Source: Propionibacteriaceae bacterium P6A17 (GTDB lineage Bacteria > Actinomycetota > Actinomycetes > Propionibacteriales > Propionibacteriaceae). From it: DNA of 64,000 nucleotides. The notes below the pieces were generated by a model, which saw only the letters and a list, made by a program, of their open reading frames with translations, was not told the origin of the DNA and did not search any database. The translations under genes were made by a program, and so were the position numbers. Positions 27,363 through 39,168 of the stretch are shown in pieces; the stretch's first letter is position 1, and the number at the start of each line of letters is the position of its first letter. The stretch covers positions 124,001 to 188,000 of the forward strand of contig JHVD01000007.1 in NCBI GenBank assembly GCA_000619965.1. Reading direction: 5' to 3'.

Positions 27363-28203
27363 CAAGCCCGGACGCAGCGCCTTGCGCACGCAGCGACGAT
27401 ACCTTCCGGCGCACATCCTCCTGGCGCTCGGCGGACTGGTCATGGTGTTCCCCTTCGCCTACCAGATCGTCATGTCGCTCTCGACGAACGCCGAGATCAG
27501 CTCGGTGCCACCGACCCTGTGGCCCGAACAGCTGCAGTTCGTCAACTATGTCGAGGTGTTCGAGAAACTGCCCTTCCTGAAGCAGTTCTCGGTCTCGGTG
27601 CTCATCACGGTCGTCCGCACGCTGGGCCAGCTCGCCTTCTGCGCGATGGCCGGCTACGCCTTCGCTCGGATGGAGTTCCGTGGACGGGGGCTGCTGTTCG
27701 GCCTGATCCTCGCGATCCTCATGATCCCCGGGCAGGCCTACCTCATTCCGCAGTACCAGATCATCCAGGGCCTCAACCTTCTCGAGTCGCCGTGGGGCGT
27801 CGTCCTGCCTGGCGTGTTCTCCGCCTTCGGCGCCTTCCTGATGCGCCAGACCTTCATGGGCCTTCCGAAGGAGCTCGAGGAGGCGGCGCGCCTCGACGGC
27901 TGCAATCCATGGCAGGCGTTCACGAAGATCATGCTCCCGCTGTCGGCGCCCGGCCTCTCGGCCGTCGCGATCACGACCGTGCTGTGGTCCTGGAACGACC
28001 TGCTGTGGCCGCTCATCGTGACGACGCGCGAGGAATCCATGCCGCTGAGCGTGGGCATCGCCACCCTCGCCGGGCAGCACTCGAGCGACTATGCGGTCAT
28101 GATGGCCGCCTCGGTGCTGGCCATGGCCCCGATCTTCGTGCTGTTCTTCAGCATGCAGAAGCGGGTCATCGCGGGTCTCGCTACGTCGGGCATGAAGGGC
28201 TGA
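27355..28203 (+). CDS. ABC sugar transporter permease (MalG-type)
   Basis: A 282-residue permease with six helices and the EAA motif ELEEAARLDGCNPWQAFTKI near residue 177. It overlaps the preceding permease by 8 nt, which fixes ATG 27355. It ends the operon; the next gene has its own TAGAGT element. The transporter needs an ATPase from elsewhere, as is usual for actinobacterial carbohydrate importers that share an MsiK-type subunit. Confidence 0.93.
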   Translation: MSDKPGRSALRTQRRYLPAHILLALGGLVMVFPFAYQIVMSLSTNAEISSVPPTLWPEQLQFVNYVEVFEKLPFLKQFSVSVLITVVRTLGQLAFCAMAGYAFARMEFRGRGLLFGLILAILMIPGQAYLIPQYQIIQGLNLLESPWGVVLPGVFSAFGAFLMRQTFMGLPKELEEAARLDGCNPWQAFTKIMLPLSAPGLSAVAITTVLWSWNDLLWPLIVTTREESMPLSVGIATLAGQHSSDYAVMMAASVLAMAPIFVLFFSMQKRVIAGLATSGMKG

Positions 28204-28269
28204 CCGCCACCTCTTACCACCGACGGCAGCGAGATCGAGGGTCGCCCACATCGTGGGACGGCCGATGGC

Positions 28270-28275
28270 TAGAGT
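28270..28275 (+). promoter_or_regulatory. -10-like TAGAGT ahead of tdh
   Basis: TAGAGT lies 20 nt before the tdh ATG, with an AGGAGG ribosome binding site between. The same hexamer precedes pckG and gnd. No good -35 is visible. Confidence 0.4.
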
Positions 28276-28295
28276 GCTCATGAACAGGAGGCCAG

Positions 28296-29324
28296 ATGAA
28301 AGCCATCGTGAAGACGAAGCCCGAAGAGGGGCTGGAGCTCATCGACATCCCGGTGCCCGAGGTGGGGCCCAACGATGTGCTCGTCAAGGTGCAGCGCACC
28401 GGCATCTGCGGCACGGACGTGCACATCGCCAAGTGGGATGGCTGGGCGGCGAAGACGGTGGCCACGCCGCGCGTGATCGGGCACGAGTTCTGCGGGACGA
28501 TCGTCGAGGTCGGCTCCGCCGTGACCGATCTGCGCGTCGGGCAGTTCATCTCCGGCGAGGGCCACTACGTGTGCGGCCGCTGTCGCGCCTGCCTGGCGGG
28601 CCGTCGTGAGGTGTGCGCCAACACCCGCGGCATCGGCTACCACGTCGACGGCGCCATGTGCGAGTACTTCGCGATGCCGGCGGCCAACGCGTGGGTGTAC
28701 CCGTTCGACATCGACCCGGACGTCGCCGCCATCTTCGACCCGTTCGGCAACGCCGTCCACACGGCCCTGCAGTTCCCCTGCCTCGCCGAGGACGTGCTCG
28801 TCTCCGGCGCCGGCCCCATCGGCATCATGGCCGCGCTCGTCGCGCAGTTCCAGGGGGCGCGCAACGTCGTCCTCACGGACCTCTCCGACGAGCGCCTCGC
28901 CCTGGCCCAACGCTTGGGCATCCACCAGACCTGCAACGTGGGCCGCGAGGAGTTGCGCGACGTCTACCCTCGGCTCGGCGTGCGGGAGGGGTTCGACGTC
29001 GGCCTCGAGATGTCGGGCTCGCCCGTCGCGCTGCGCTCGATGATCGACCACATGGTCCACGGCGGCCGGATTGCGCTGCTGGGCACGCCGGTGCACGACG
29101 TCGAAATCGACCTTGGCAAGGTGATCTTCAACATGCTCACCCTGCAAGGCGTCACCGGCCGCCGCATCTTCGAGACGTGGTACCAGGGCAGCGCGCTCAT
29201 CTCGAGCGGCCTCGACATCTCGGGAGTCATCACGCACCGCTTCGCCTACACCGAGTTTGCGGAGGCGTTCGCCGTCGCAGGCGACGGCAAGTCCGGCAAG
29301 GTCATCATGAACTGGGAGGATTGA
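28296..29324 (+). CDS. tdh: L-threonine 3-dehydrogenase
   Basis: A 342-residue zinc-dependent medium-chain dehydrogenase that oxidises L-threonine to 2-amino-3-oxobutyrate with NAD+. Catalytic zinc ligands lie in [13 protein letters not shown] (Cys about residue 38) and [11 protein letters not shown] (His-Glu, about 63); the structural zinc loop is [17 protein letters not shown] (four cysteines, residues 91-108). [12 protein letters not shown] is the NAD-binding loop. The context settles the substrate: kbl begins 2 nt after its stop, completing the threonine-to-glycine pathway. AGGAGG lies upstream of ATG 28296. Confidence 0.96.
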   Translation: MKAIVKTKPEEGLELIDIPVPEVGPNDVLVKVQRTGICGTDVHIAKWDGWAAKTVATPRVIGHEFCGTIVEVGSAVTDLRVGQFISGEGHYVCGRCRACLAGRREVCANTRGIGYHVDGAMCEYFAMPAANAWVYPFDIDPDVAAIFDPFGNAVHTALQFPCLAEDVLVSGAGPIGIMAALVAQFQGARNVVLTDLSDERLALAQRLGIHQTCNVGREELRDVYPRLGVREGFDVGLEMSGSPVALRSMIDHMVHGGRIALLGTPVHDVEIDLGKVIFNMLTLQGVTGRRIFETWYQGSALISSGLDISGVITHRFAYTEFAEAFAVAGDGKSGKVIMNWED

Positions 29325-29326
29325 GC

Positions 29327-30535
29327 ATGTACCCGATGAAGGACGCGCTGCGCGCCGAGTTGGACGAGCTGCGCACGCAGGGCCTGTACAAGGAGGAGGC
29401 GGCGCTGACGAGCCCGCAGTCGGCGCAGATCGCCGTCGAGGACGGGCGCGACGGCGTCCTGAACCTCTGCGCCAACAACTATCTGGGCCTCGCCGACTCG
29501 CCCGAGCTCATCGCCGCAGCGAAGCAGGCCCTCGACGAGTGGGGCTTCGGCATGGCGTCGGTGCGGTTCATCTGCGGCACGCAGACGCAGCACAAGGAGC
29601 TGGAGCGGGCGATCACGCAGTTCCTGCACCCGGGCGCCGAGGGCTACGACACGATCCTCTACTCGTCGTGTTTCGACGCCAACGGCGGCCTCTTCGAGCC
29701 CCTGTTCGGCCCCGAGGACGCCATCATCTCCGACGAGCTGAACCACGCGTCGATCATCGACGGTGTCCGCCTCTGCAAGGCCCAACGCTTCCGCTACCGC
29801 AACCGCGACATGGCCGACCTCGAGGCCCAGCTCGTCGCGGCCAAGGACTGCCGCTACCGCATCATCGCCACCGACGGCGTCTTCTCGATGGACGGCTATC
29901 TGGCCCCGCTCGACGAGATCTGCGCCTTGGCCGAGCAGTACGAGGCGCTGGTGTTCGTCGACGACTCCCACGCCGTCGGCTTCGTGGGCGCGACGGGCGC
30001 GGGCACGCCGGAGCTGTTCGGGGTGCAGGACCGCGTCGACATCATCACCGGCACCCTCGGCAAGGCCCTGGGCGGCGCGTCGGGCGGCTACACGTGCGCG
30101 AAGGCGGAGATCGTCGAGATGCTGCGGCAGAAGTCGCGGCCCTACCTGTTCTCGAACTCCCTCGCCCCTGCCATCACGGGCGCGACGATGCGCGTCCTCG
30201 AGCTCATCAAGGCATCGGGCGACCTGCTGCAGCAGCTGCGCGACAACACCGCCTACTTCCGCGCCGAGATGGCCCGGCACGGCTTCGAGATCCCGGAGTC
30301 GACGCACCCGATCGTGCCGGTGATGATCGGCGACGCCGTGACTGCCGCGCGCATGGCCGACGAGGTGCTCGCCCGCGGCGTGTACGTGCGGGCGTTCAGC
30401 TACCCGGTCGTGCCGAAGGGGAAGGCCCGCATCCGCACGCAGCTCAACGCGCGCCTGACGAGGGAGGATCTCGACCGAGCGATCCAGGCGTTCGTGGAGG
30501 CGAGGGACGCCGTCGGGGGGATCAGACCCGAGTGA
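29327..30535 (+). CDS. kbl: Glycine C-acetyltransferase (2-amino-3-ketobutyrate CoA ligase)
   Basis: A 402-residue PLP enzyme that cleaves 2-amino-3-oxobutyrate with CoA to glycine and acetyl-CoA. The PLP lysine is in [15 protein letters not shown], and [30 protein letters not shown] and [17 protein letters not shown] are alpha-oxoamine synthase signatures. The GGGAGGA ribosome site overlaps the tdh stop, so the two are co-translated. Its 3' end overlaps the convergent glycosyltransferase gene by 14 nt, an unusual tail-to-tail overlap with no room for a terminator. Confidence 0.96.
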   Translation: MYPMKDALRAELDELRTQGLYKEEAALTSPQSAQIAVEDGRDGVLNLCANNYLGLADSPELIAAAKQALDEWGFGMASVRFICGTQTQHKELERAITQFLHPGAEGYDTILYSSCFDANGGLFEPLFGPEDAIISDELNHASIIDGVRLCKAQRFRYRNRDMADLEAQLVAAKDCRYRIIATDGVFSMDGYLAPLDEICALAEQYEALVFVDDSHAVGFVGATGAGTPELFGVQDRVDIITGTLGKALGGASGGYTCAKAEIVEMLRQKSRPYLFSNSLAPAITGATMRVLELIKASGDLLQQLRDNTAYFRAEMARHGFEIPESTHPIVPVMIGDAVTAARMADEVLARGVYVRAFSYPVVPKGKARIRTQLNARLTREDLDRAIQAFVEARDAVGGIRPE

Positions 30536-31589
30536 GCTCCCGCTGCGGGGCGGGCTGCCCGAGCATCTGCCGGTGCAAGCCGGTGAGCTGGGTGGCGACG
30601 ACCCGCAGGTCGTGGTCGCGCGCCAGCGCACGCCCGGAGGTGGTGCGGTCGGCCGCCTCGCCGTGGAGGATGCGCTCGGCCGCGACGCGGAAGCCGCGGG
30701 CGTCGCTGGCGCGGTGGACCGTGTCTGCCGGAAGCCACTCGTCGTAGACGGGAATGTCGCGCACCAGCACGGGCACGCCGCAGGCGAGCGCCTCGAGCAC
30801 GACGATGCCCTGCGTCTCCTCGTGCGACATGAAGCAGAACAGGTCCGAGCCGGCGTAGGCGTCGCGCACCTGGTCTCGGCTGATCTGGCCGAGGAAGTGG
30901 ACGTTGTCGGGGGCCGCATCGATGGCCTCGCGCACCTCGTCGGTCATCATCCCGGTGGGCGCGGACCCGGCCCAGAAGAACGCCGCCTCGGGCATCGATC
31001 GGGCGAGCTCGAGGAATTCGACGATGCCCTTGCGCACCATGAGATGCCCGACGCTCAGCACCACCTTCTGCTCGTCAGTGAGCCCGTGGGCCTTGCGGAA
31101 TCTGGCCCTCGCCTCGGGCGTGCCGCGGAAGAACTCGGTGTCGACGCCGTTGGTGAGCACGCGGATCGGGGCCTCGAGCCCGTAGTGCTCGATGATGCCC
31201 TTCGAGTACGGAGTCGGCGTCACGACGACGTCCCCGCAGCGGTACACGACGCGCAGCCACCGCTCGAACCACGGCGCGAAGCGGTGCGACCCGCGCCACG
31301 ACTCCTCGAAGTCCTGCCGCGTGGAGTGGGCGTACATCACGACGGGGATCCCGCGCAGCCGAGCCATCAGCGCGACGAGCACCGTGTCGGGGAAGACGGT
31401 GTTGATCTGCACGATGTCCGGCTTGTCCCAGAACCCGACCAGCTCGGAGCCGACCGAGCGCAGCATCGACGCCTGGTGCCGCATCGCGGAGCCGACGCCG
31501 CTGTTCGCCATGATCCGCCCCATGCCCTCGTACAGGCACACCCGGGGGGCCCGCCCGACGGGCGTCGGCCCGTTCACAGTTCCATCCAT
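30522..31589 (-). CDS. Family 4 glycosyltransferase
   Basis: A 355-residue GT-B fold glycosyltransferase, probably transferring a sugar to a lipid or surface glycan at the inner membrane face. The N-domain has [20 protein letters not shown]; the C-domain has [31 protein letters not shown] and the nucleotide-sugar EX7E motif in [23 protein letters not shown] 31589 lies within the last codons of the upstream TVP38-type gene (16-nt overlap), so the two are coupled. The partner suggests lipid-linked substrates. It is tail-to-tail with kbl, overlapping by 14 nt. Confidence 0.9.
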   Translation of the reverse strand: MDGTVNGPTPVGRAPRVCLYEGMGRIMANSGVGSAMRHQASMLRSVGSELVGFWDKPDIVQINTVFPDTVLVALMARLRGIPVVMYAHSTRQDFEESWRGSHRFAPWFERWLRVVYRCGDVVVTPTPYSKGIIEHYGLEAPIRVLTNGVDTEFFRGTPEARARFRKAHGLTDEQKVVLSVGHLMVRKGIVEFLELARSMPEAAFFWAGSAPTGMMTDEVREAIDAAPDNVHFLGQISRDQVRDAYAGSDLFCFMSHEETQGIVVLEALACGVPVLVRDIPVYDEWLPADTVHRASDARGFRVAAERILHGEAADRTTSGRALARDHDLRVVATQLTGLHRQMLGQPAPQRELTRV

Positions 31590-32281
31590 GGGAACACCAC
31601 CTTCAACAGGGCCATGACGCCCGTCGTGTAGAGCAGGATCCCCCAGGGCTTGCACAGGAGGATGATGACGAGATAGGTGCGCCACTTGAGCGACGTGACG
31701 CCTGCGAGGTAGCAGAGTGCGTCGTCGGGCGCGAGGGGGGCGGCGATGGCGGCGGCGAAGTACTTGGTGAACTTCGGGTGGTCGAGCCACTTGGCGTAGC
31801 GTTCGATCACCTTGCGGGGGAACCGCGCGACGATCAGGTCGCGTCCCAGCACCCGCGCGATGCCGAAGACGATGAGCGAGCCGAGACACGTCGCGAGGTA
31901 GGCGTAGATGACGCCGGCGACGGGCCCGAACAGCACGGGAGCGGAGATGACGGTGCCGGAGCCCGGAATCACGGGCACGACGGCTTCGAGCGCACCGGCG
32001 ACGACGAACGCCGCGGGCGCCAGCACCCCGAACTGCCCGAGGAAGCCCCGGAGCGATTCGACGGAGGTGAGCACACCGCTGGTGACACCGACGACGACCA
32101 GCACGACGATCCCGGCTGCCGCGACTGCGGTGGAGATCTGGAAGAACAGCTTCAGGCGACGGGCACGCTCGGGGTGCTCGGCAGTGGCGAGCTCCTCGAC
32201 ATCCATGTGCAGCACCTCTCCCAGAGCAACCGAGGGAGCCGCCCCATCGAGCGTCGTTTCAAGCGTGCTCATGCTCTCCAT
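31574..32281 (-). CDS. TVP38/TMEM64 (DedA-related, VTT domain) membrane protein
   Basis: A 235-residue membrane protein with a soluble N-terminal 45 residues and about five helices. The VTT-domain signature appears as VVPVIPGSGTVISAPVLFGP followed by a GxxxG-rich loop and a re-entrant segment, then FAAAIAAPLAPDDALCYLAG with the family acidic residues. Related DedA proteins move lipid carriers such as undecaprenyl phosphate across membranes; TVP38-type members are less well understood. Starts at 32281 or 32272 are both possible, and neither has a strong ribosome site. It is cotranscribed with the glycosyltransferase gene. Confidence 0.87.
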   Translation of the reverse strand: MESMSTLETTLDGAAPSVALGEVLHMDVEELATAEHPERARRLKLFFQISTAVAAAGIVVLVVVGVTSGVLTSVESLRGFLGQFGVLAPAAFVVAGALEAVVPVIPGSGTVISAPVLFGPVAGVIYAYLATCLGSLIVFGIARVLGRDLIVARFPRKVIERYAKWLDHPKFTKYFAAAIAAPLAPDDALCYLAGVTSLKWRTYLVIILLCKPWGILLYTTGVMALLKVVFPWMEL

Positions 32282-32464
32282 CCTGCCCCATGCGGGGTCC
32301 TTCGCGAATCACCCCATCGACGGACTTTGGCCGTACGCCCTCAGTCTGACACAGCCGACGGCGCACTCCCCCATCCGCGCGGGAGCACCCACCCCGAGCA
32401 CATATGACCGGACATTGTCAAGTACCGATCAATGGCGGATTTCGTCTACCGCGACCGTCGCGGC

Positions 32465-32470
32465 TAGAGT
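32465..32470 (+). promoter_or_regulatory. -10-like TAGAGT ahead of pckG
   Basis: TAGAGT lies 39 nt before the pckG ATG, in the context gcTAGAGTg shared with tdh. A good -35 is not evident. Confidence 0.4.
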
Positions 32471-32509
32471 GGAGACACAACCCGCCAGTACGCGCCCCAA
32501 AGGAGTGGA

Positions 32510-34384
<1,875 letters not shown>

Positions 34385-34405
34385 CGCCAGCATCGACGGT
34401 CGCTT

Positions 34406-34439
34406 CGGGGGCTCGCACCACTGGGTGTGCGGGCCCCCG
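34406..34439 (+). terminator. Terminator hairpin after pckG
   Basis: GGGGGCTCGCAC pairs with GTGTGCGGGCCCCC with small mismatches around a short loop. It lies between pckG and ldh. Confidence 0.6.
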
Positions 34440-34459
34440 CGTCGTGCAAGGATGGGACC

Positions 34460-35422
34460 GTGAGTGACATTCAGCGTGAAGGTGCAAAGGTCTCGATCAT
34501 CGGCGCGGGCGCCGTCGGCTCCTCGTTGGCCTACGCGGCGCTCATGCAGGGCGTGGCCAGGCATGTGGTGCTGCAGGACATCAACGAGGCGAAGGTTCGC
34601 GCGGAGGCGCTCGACCTCGCGCACGGCTCCCAGTTCTTCCCCGAGGCGGTCATCCAGGGTTCGTCCGACGTGGCGGTCACGGAGGGCTCCGACGTCGTCG
34701 TCGTCACGGCCGGCGCGAAGCAGAAGCCCGGCCAGTCCCGGCTCGACCTCGCCGCGACGACGGTGCGCCTGATGCAGACGGTGATCCCGCCGCTGGTCGA
34801 GCGGTCCCCGGACGCGATCCTGCTCATGGTGACGAACCCCGTCGACGTCACCACGCACGCCGCGCTCACGATCAGCGGCTTCCCTCCTGAGCGCGTGTTC
34901 GGCTCGGGCACCGTCCTCGACTCGGCGCGGCTGCGCCAGATCATCGCCGCGGAGACCAACGTCGCCGTCGGCAACGTCCACGCCTACGTCTGTGGCGAGC
35001 ACGGCGATTCCGAGACTCCGCTGTGGAGCTCCGCGTCCATCGGCGGCGTGCCGCTGGGTGAATGGGAACGGCTCACGGGCCGGCTGGGAGCGCAGCATCG
35101 CGCGGAGATCGCGCACCGTGTCGTGCGCGCGGCCTACGAGGTGATCGAGGGCAAGGGCGCCACCAACTACGCCATCGGCCTGGCCGCCACCCGCATCCTC
35201 GCCGCGATCCTGCGCGACGAGCGCGCGGTGCTGCCCGTCTCCCGCGAGCTCGACGACTGGCACGGCATCTCGGGGGTGTGCATGTCGGTGCCGACGATCG
35301 TCTCCGCCCAGGGCGCCGGGGAGCAGCTCGCGCTGCCGCTGTCCGACGACGAACTCGCCTCCCTGCGCGCCAGCGCCGAGGCGATCCGCGCCGCGCAGAC
35401 AAGCCTGGAGCGTGAGCTCTGA
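34460..35422 (+). CDS. ldh: L-lactate dehydrogenase
   Basis: A 320-residue NAD-dependent enzyme that reduces pyruvate to L-lactate. SIIGAGAVGSSLAYAAL is the NAD loop, the substrate-loop segment is GAKQKPGQSRLDL, MVTNPVDVTTHAAL carries the conserved Asn, and CGEHGDSETPLWSSA holds the catalytic His. Gln rather than Arg in the AKQKPGQSR loop is the usual lactate (not malate) signature. The GTG start at 34460 follows AAGGA by 7 nt. It converges with the ZIP transporter with only 10 nt between stops. Confidence 0.95.
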   Translation: MSDIQREGAKVSIIGAGAVGSSLAYAALMQGVARHVVLQDINEAKVRAEALDLAHGSQFFPEAVIQGSSDVAVTEGSDVVVVTAGAKQKPGQSRLDLAATTVRLMQTVIPPLVERSPDAILLMVTNPVDVTTHAALTISGFPPERVFGSGTVLDSARLRQIIAAETNVAVGNVHAYVCGEHGDSETPLWSSASIGGVPLGEWERLTGRLGAQHRAEIAHRVVRAAYEVIEGKGATNYAIGLAATRILAAILRDERAVLPVSRELDDWHGISGVCMSVPTIVSAQGAGEQLALPLSDDELASLRASAEAIRAAQTSLEREL

Positions 35423-35432
35423 GCCGCAGCGC

Positions 35433-36224
35433 TCAGACGAACAGGACGAGCGAGACTGCCATCACGGCCATGCCTGCGACGACGCCGTAGATGGCCCAGT
35501 GGTGCTCCCCGTACTCCTCGGCGGTGGGCAGGAGCTCGTCGATGGAGATGAACACCATGATTCCGGCGATGCCGGCGAACACGAGCCCAAGGAGGCTCTC
35601 CGAGATGAGTCGGAACAGCAGCAGGTAGCCGATCAGAGCCCCGGCAGGTTCGGCGAGCCCGGACAGGGTGGCCCACCAGAAGCCCTTGGCGCGCGAGCCG
35701 GTGGCTTGGTGCACGGGCACGGCGACGGCGAGTCCTTCGGGGATGTTGTGGATGGCGATGGCGACGGCGACCGCCAGCCCCACCTGGGGTTCCTGGAGTG
35801 CGGCGATGAAGGTGGCGAAACCTTCCGGGAAGTTGTGGATGGCAAGGGCCATCGCCGTGAGCAGGCCGGTGTGCATGAGGGCCCTGCTGCGCGCCTGGTC
35901 GTCGACGGTGCCGGGCTCGTGCGGGTTGATCGTCTCCGGCACGAGCCGGTCGATGATGCCGATGACGGCGATGCCGACGAAGAACGCGACGATCGTCCAC
36001 CAGTTGCCGGAGACCGGCCCGTGGGCGGCGACGAGGTGGTCTCGGCCCTTCGGGAGGATCTCGACGAGTGATACGTAGATCATCACCCCTGCGGAGAACC
36101 CGAGGCCGAGCGCGAGGAGTCTCGTCGACTTCGCCCGCCCCAACACGCCGACGGCGCCGCCGATCGACGTCGACAGGCCGGCCATCGCGGTCAGCCCCAG
36201 CGCCACCCAGAAACCCTCCGCCAT
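35433..36224 (-). CDS. ZIP-family metal transporter (ZupT-like)
   Basis: A 263-residue divalent-metal importer with eight helices. Helix 4 has ALAIHNFPEGFATFI and helix 5 has AIAIHNIPEGLAVAV, the paired HNxPEG metal-binding motifs. The C-terminus contains a SIDELLPTAEEYGEHH segment. The likely substrates are Zn2+, Fe2+ or Mn2+. The ATG at 36224 is 6 nt from TAGATT, so it is leaderless. It diverges from gnd. Confidence 0.93.
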   Translation of the reverse strand: MAEGFWVALGLTAMAGLSTSIGGAVGVLGRAKSTRLLALGLGFSAGVMIYVSLVEILPKGRDHLVAAHGPVSGNWWTIVAFFVGIAVIGIIDRLVPETINPHEPGTVDDQARSRALMHTGLLTAMALAIHNFPEGFATFIAALQEPQVGLAVAVAIAIHNIPEGLAVAVPVHQATGSRAKGFWWATLSGLAEPAGALIGYLLLFRLISESLLGLVFAGIAGIMVFISIDELLPTAEEYGEHHWAIYGVVAGMAVMAVSLVLFV

Positions 36225-36230
36225 GCGTCG

Positions 36231-36236
36231 AATCTA
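36231..36236 (-). promoter_or_regulatory. -10 element (TAGATT) for leaderless ZIP transporter gene
   Basis: TAGATT on the minus strand is 6 nt from the ATG at 36224. Confidence 0.5.
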
Positions 36237-36280
36237 CCGCTCGCGCTCGCTGGACGCATGTCGACGCTGGCATGGGTGCG

Positions 36281-36286
36281 TAGAGT
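36281..36286 (+). promoter_or_regulatory. -10-like TAGAGT ahead of gnd
   Basis: TAGAGT is 69 nt before the gnd start. The leader between them ends with the GAAGGA ribosome site. Confidence 0.35.
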
Positions 36287-36355
36287 TGGGCACGGATCGG
36301 TCGCTGCCAGCGATCCCGACCCGCATCGGCAGTTGCCCAGACGAAGGACACGGAC

Positions 36356-37810
36356 ATGGCTCTTCCCTCCCCCGCGCCCGCCAGCGCGCAGATCGGCGTC
36401 ACCGGCATGGGTGTCATGGGACGCAACCTGGCGAGGAATCTCGCGCGCAACGGGCACACCGTCGCGATCCACAATCGCTCCGTCGAGAAGACGGTCGAGG
36501 TGGTCACCGAGCACGGTCACGAGGGCCAGTTCGTGCCCGCGGAGTCGATGGACGAATTCGTCGCCTCGCTGCAGCGTCCGCGCGTGGCGATCATCATGGT
36601 CAAGGCCGGCGCGGCCACCGATTCGGTGATCGAGGAGCTGGCCTCGCGGATGGACGAGGGCGACATCATCGTCGACTGCGGCAACACGTTCTTCCGCGAC
36701 ACCCAGCGCCGGGAGGCCGCGCTGCGCGCGCGGGGGCTGCACTTCGTCGGCGTCGGCGTCTCCGGCGGTGAGGAGGGCGCACTGTGGGGTCCGTCCATCA
36801 TGCCCGGCGGCTCGGTGGAGTCCTACAACCGCCTCGGCCCCATGTTCGAGAAGATCTCCGCGCACGTCGACGGTGTCCCCTGCTGCACCCACATCGGGTC
36901 CGACGGCGCCGGCCACTTCGTGAAGATGGTGCACAACGGCATCGAGTACGCCGACATGCAGGTCATCGGCGAGGCCTACGACCTGCTGCGTCGCGCGCTC
37001 GGGCTGGCCCCTGCCGAGATTGCCGACATCTTCGAGCAGTGGAACGCCGGCGAGCTCGACTCCTACCTCATGGAGATCAGCGTCGAGGTGTTGCGCCAGG
37101 TGGACGCGAAGACCGGCCAGGCACTCGTCGACGTCATCGTCGACCAGGCCGGTCAGAAGGGCACCGGCGCGTGGACCACGCAGACCGCCCTCGACCTCGG
37201 CGTGCCCGTCACCGGCATCGGGGAGGCGACGTTCGCCCGCGGCCTCTCGTCCTCCCCGGCCCAGCGCGAGGCGGCCCGAGGCTTCGCCGCCGAGGCCGCG
37301 GAGTGGGACGTGCGAGACCGCGAGGGCTTCGTCGAGGACGTGCGGCAGGCGCTCTACGCGTCGAAGATCGTCGCATACTCGCAGGGCCTCAACGAGATGC
37401 AGGCCGCGGCCGCGGAGTACGGCTGGGAGCTCGACCTGGGCGCGATCGCCCGCATCTGGCGCGGCGGCTGCATCATCCGCGCCCGCTTCCTGAACGACAT
37501 CACGGCAGCCTTCGAGGCGCAGCCCGACCTGCCGCTGCTGCTCGCCGCGCCGTTCTTCAACGAGCGCATCGTCCAGGCGCTGCCGGCGTGGCGGAGGGTC
37601 GCCGTCGCGGCCGCCCAGCACGGCGTGCCCGCCCCGGTGTTCACGTCGTCGCTGTCCTACTACGACGGCGTCCGCTCGGATCGGCTGCCCGCGGCCCTGA
37701 TCCAGGGCCAACGCGACTTCTTCGGCGCGCACACCTACCGTCGCGTCGACGCGGAGGGCACGTTCCACACGCTGTGGGCCGAGGATGGGCGCAAGGAAGT
37801 GGAGGCCTGA
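36356..37810 (+). CDS. gnd: 6-phosphogluconate dehydrogenase (decarboxylating)
   Basis: A 484-residue enzyme of the oxidative pentose phosphate pathway that converts 6-phosphogluconate and NADP+ to ribulose-5-phosphate, CO2 and NADPH. GVTGMGVMGRNLARNLARNG is the cofactor loop, FVGVGVSGGEEGALWGPSIM and KMVHNGIEYADMQVIGEAY (catalytic lysine) are signature segments, and the C-terminal tail has YYDGVRSDRLPAALIQGQRD, typical of the long homodimeric form. GAAGGA precedes ATG 36356. It is monocistronic; the next gene is convergent 20 nt beyond its stop. Confidence 0.98.
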   Translation: MALPSPAPASAQIGVTGMGVMGRNLARNLARNGHTVAIHNRSVEKTVEVVTEHGHEGQFVPAESMDEFVASLQRPRVAIIMVKAGAATDSVIEELASRMDEGDIIVDCGNTFFRDTQRREAALRARGLHFVGVGVSGGEEGALWGPSIMPGGSVESYNRLGPMFEKISAHVDGVPCCTHIGSDGAGHFVKMVHNGIEYADMQVIGEAYDLLRRALGLAPAEIADIFEQWNAGELDSYLMEISVEVLRQVDAKTGQALVDVIVDQAGQKGTGAWTTQTALDLGVPVTGIGEATFARGLSSSPAQREAARGFAAEAAEWDVRDREGFVEDVRQALYASKIVAYSQGLNEMQAAAAEYGWELDLGAIARIWRGGCIIRARFLNDITAAFEAQPDLPLLLAAPFFNERIVQALPAWRRVAVAAAQHGVPAPVFTSSLSYYDGVRSDRLPAALIQGQRDFFGAHTYRRVDAEGTFHTLWAEDGRKEVEA

Positions 37811-37830
37811 CGGCCGGCTGCGCGAGGGCC

Positions 37831-39165
37831 CTAGCTGCGGGCGGCGACGAGGTCCTCGCTGCCGCGCTCGAAGTCCTCGCGGGTGATCCGGGCCACCGCG
37901 GCCGCCGTCAGCGTCGCGGTCACCCCGAACGTGAGGGCCATCAGCGCGAACGCTGAGGCTGCGACACCATCGGGGGGCAGCGCGAGCGCCGCGGCCACTG
38001 CGGCCAGCACGTAGGCGCCGTTGAAGCCCATGTCGTAGAAGGTGAAGACGCGCCCCTTCAGCGGCTCGTCGACGTGCGCGTGCACGATGCCGTCGGCGCA
38101 GATCTTCACCGACTGCGTCACGAGCCCGACGATGAAACTCATGGTGAACAGCGCCCAGCGGGAGTCGCTGAACGTCGCGATCGCCGTGCCCAGGACGCCG
38201 AGCAGCAGCAGCCCGAGAAGGGTCGTCGCCAACCCGGCCCGGCGCACGGCAGCCGGTACGAACACGGCCGCCAGCAGGAACCCGGCGCCCGTGAGCCCGC
38301 CCCAGACGCCCAGGTCGACGAGCGCGGCGTCGGGCTCGGTGACGGGGTGCCAGCGGTTGCGCGCCACGAGGATCATCGCGACGGAGACGAGCCCGAACAG
38401 GAAGCGGGTGATGGCCATGTCGGCCAGCCCGAGCAGCGCCGCCTTCCGCTCCCACAGATGCCGGCCCGCGTCCGCCAGGCCGTGCAGGACGCGCCGCATC
38501 GACGGCAGCTCCCCCGCACGATCGGGGCCGAGGGCGTCACGTGCGAACGTCGCCGACACTGCCGCCGACCACACGAACAGCAGTGCGGCCGCGACGAAGA
38601 TGACCGCGTCGGCGACGTGCGACGGCACGAAGCGCCCCAGCACGAGCCGGATGCCTAGCCCGAGGGCACCACCCACGACGACGCCCAGCGGCCCCACCGA
38701 CGGGATGATCGCCGAGGCGGACAGGAATTCACGCTGCGAGACGGTGTGGTGCATGCCCGCGGACAGTCCTGCGAGCATGAAACGGTTCAGACTGAGTGCG
38801 ACGAGCAGCAGCACCATCAGCGCCGTGGTCCCGCCGCCGCTCGTCCAGCCCGCCCCGACGATCAGCGCAATGACCAGCGACAGCACCGCCCGGATGATGC
38901 CCGTGTGCAGCGCGACGTCGCGGCGTGACCACCGGTCCAGCAGGGGCGAGACGAACGGCCCGAGGATCGTGAACGGCAGCAGCGAGATGGCGAGCACCGC
39001 GGCGATGGCCCACGCGTTCGGCTGCGACTGGGGCGAGAACAGCACATAGCTCGCCATGCCCACCTGGAGGGTGCCGTCGGCGGACTGTGCGGCCAGCCGC
39101 AGCAGGAGGAGGCGACGGAACCCGTCGCGCTTCCACAGCCGCCGAAAGGCTCGCCAGAGCTCCAC
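37831..39165 (-). CDS. Major facilitator superfamily transporter
   Basis: A 444-residue protein with 12 hydrophobic helices and a charged loop after the sixth (RAGELPSMRRVLHGLADAG). The loop between helices 2 and 3 reads PLLDRWSRRDVALHTG, the MFS motif A region in degenerate form. The substrate is unknown; the weak motif and lack of neighbouring pathway genes prevent assignment. The GTG start at 39165 is 3 nt from the stop of the TerC gene, so it is probably co-transcribed with it. Confidence 0.85.
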   Translation of the reverse strand: MELWRAFRRLWKRDGFRRLLLLRLAAQSADGTLQVGMASYVLFSPQSQPNAWAIAAVLAISLLPFTILGPFVSPLLDRWSRRDVALHTGIIRAVLSLVIALIVGAGWTSGGGTTALMVLLLVALSLNRFMLAGLSAGMHHTVSQREFLSASAIIPSVGPLGVVVGGALGLGIRLVLGRFVPSHVADAVIFVAAALLFVWSAAVSATFARDALGPDRAGELPSMRRVLHGLADAGRHLWERKAALLGLADMAITRFLFGLVSVAMILVARNRWHPVTEPDAALVDLGVWGGLTGAGFLLAAVFVPAAVRRAGLATTLLGLLLLGVLGTAIATFSDSRWALFTMSFIVGLVTQSVKICADGIVHAHVDEPLKGRVFTFYDMGFNGAYVLAAVAAALALPPDGVAASAFALMALTFGVTATLTAAAVARITREDFERGSEDLVAARS

Positions 39166-39168
39166 CGG

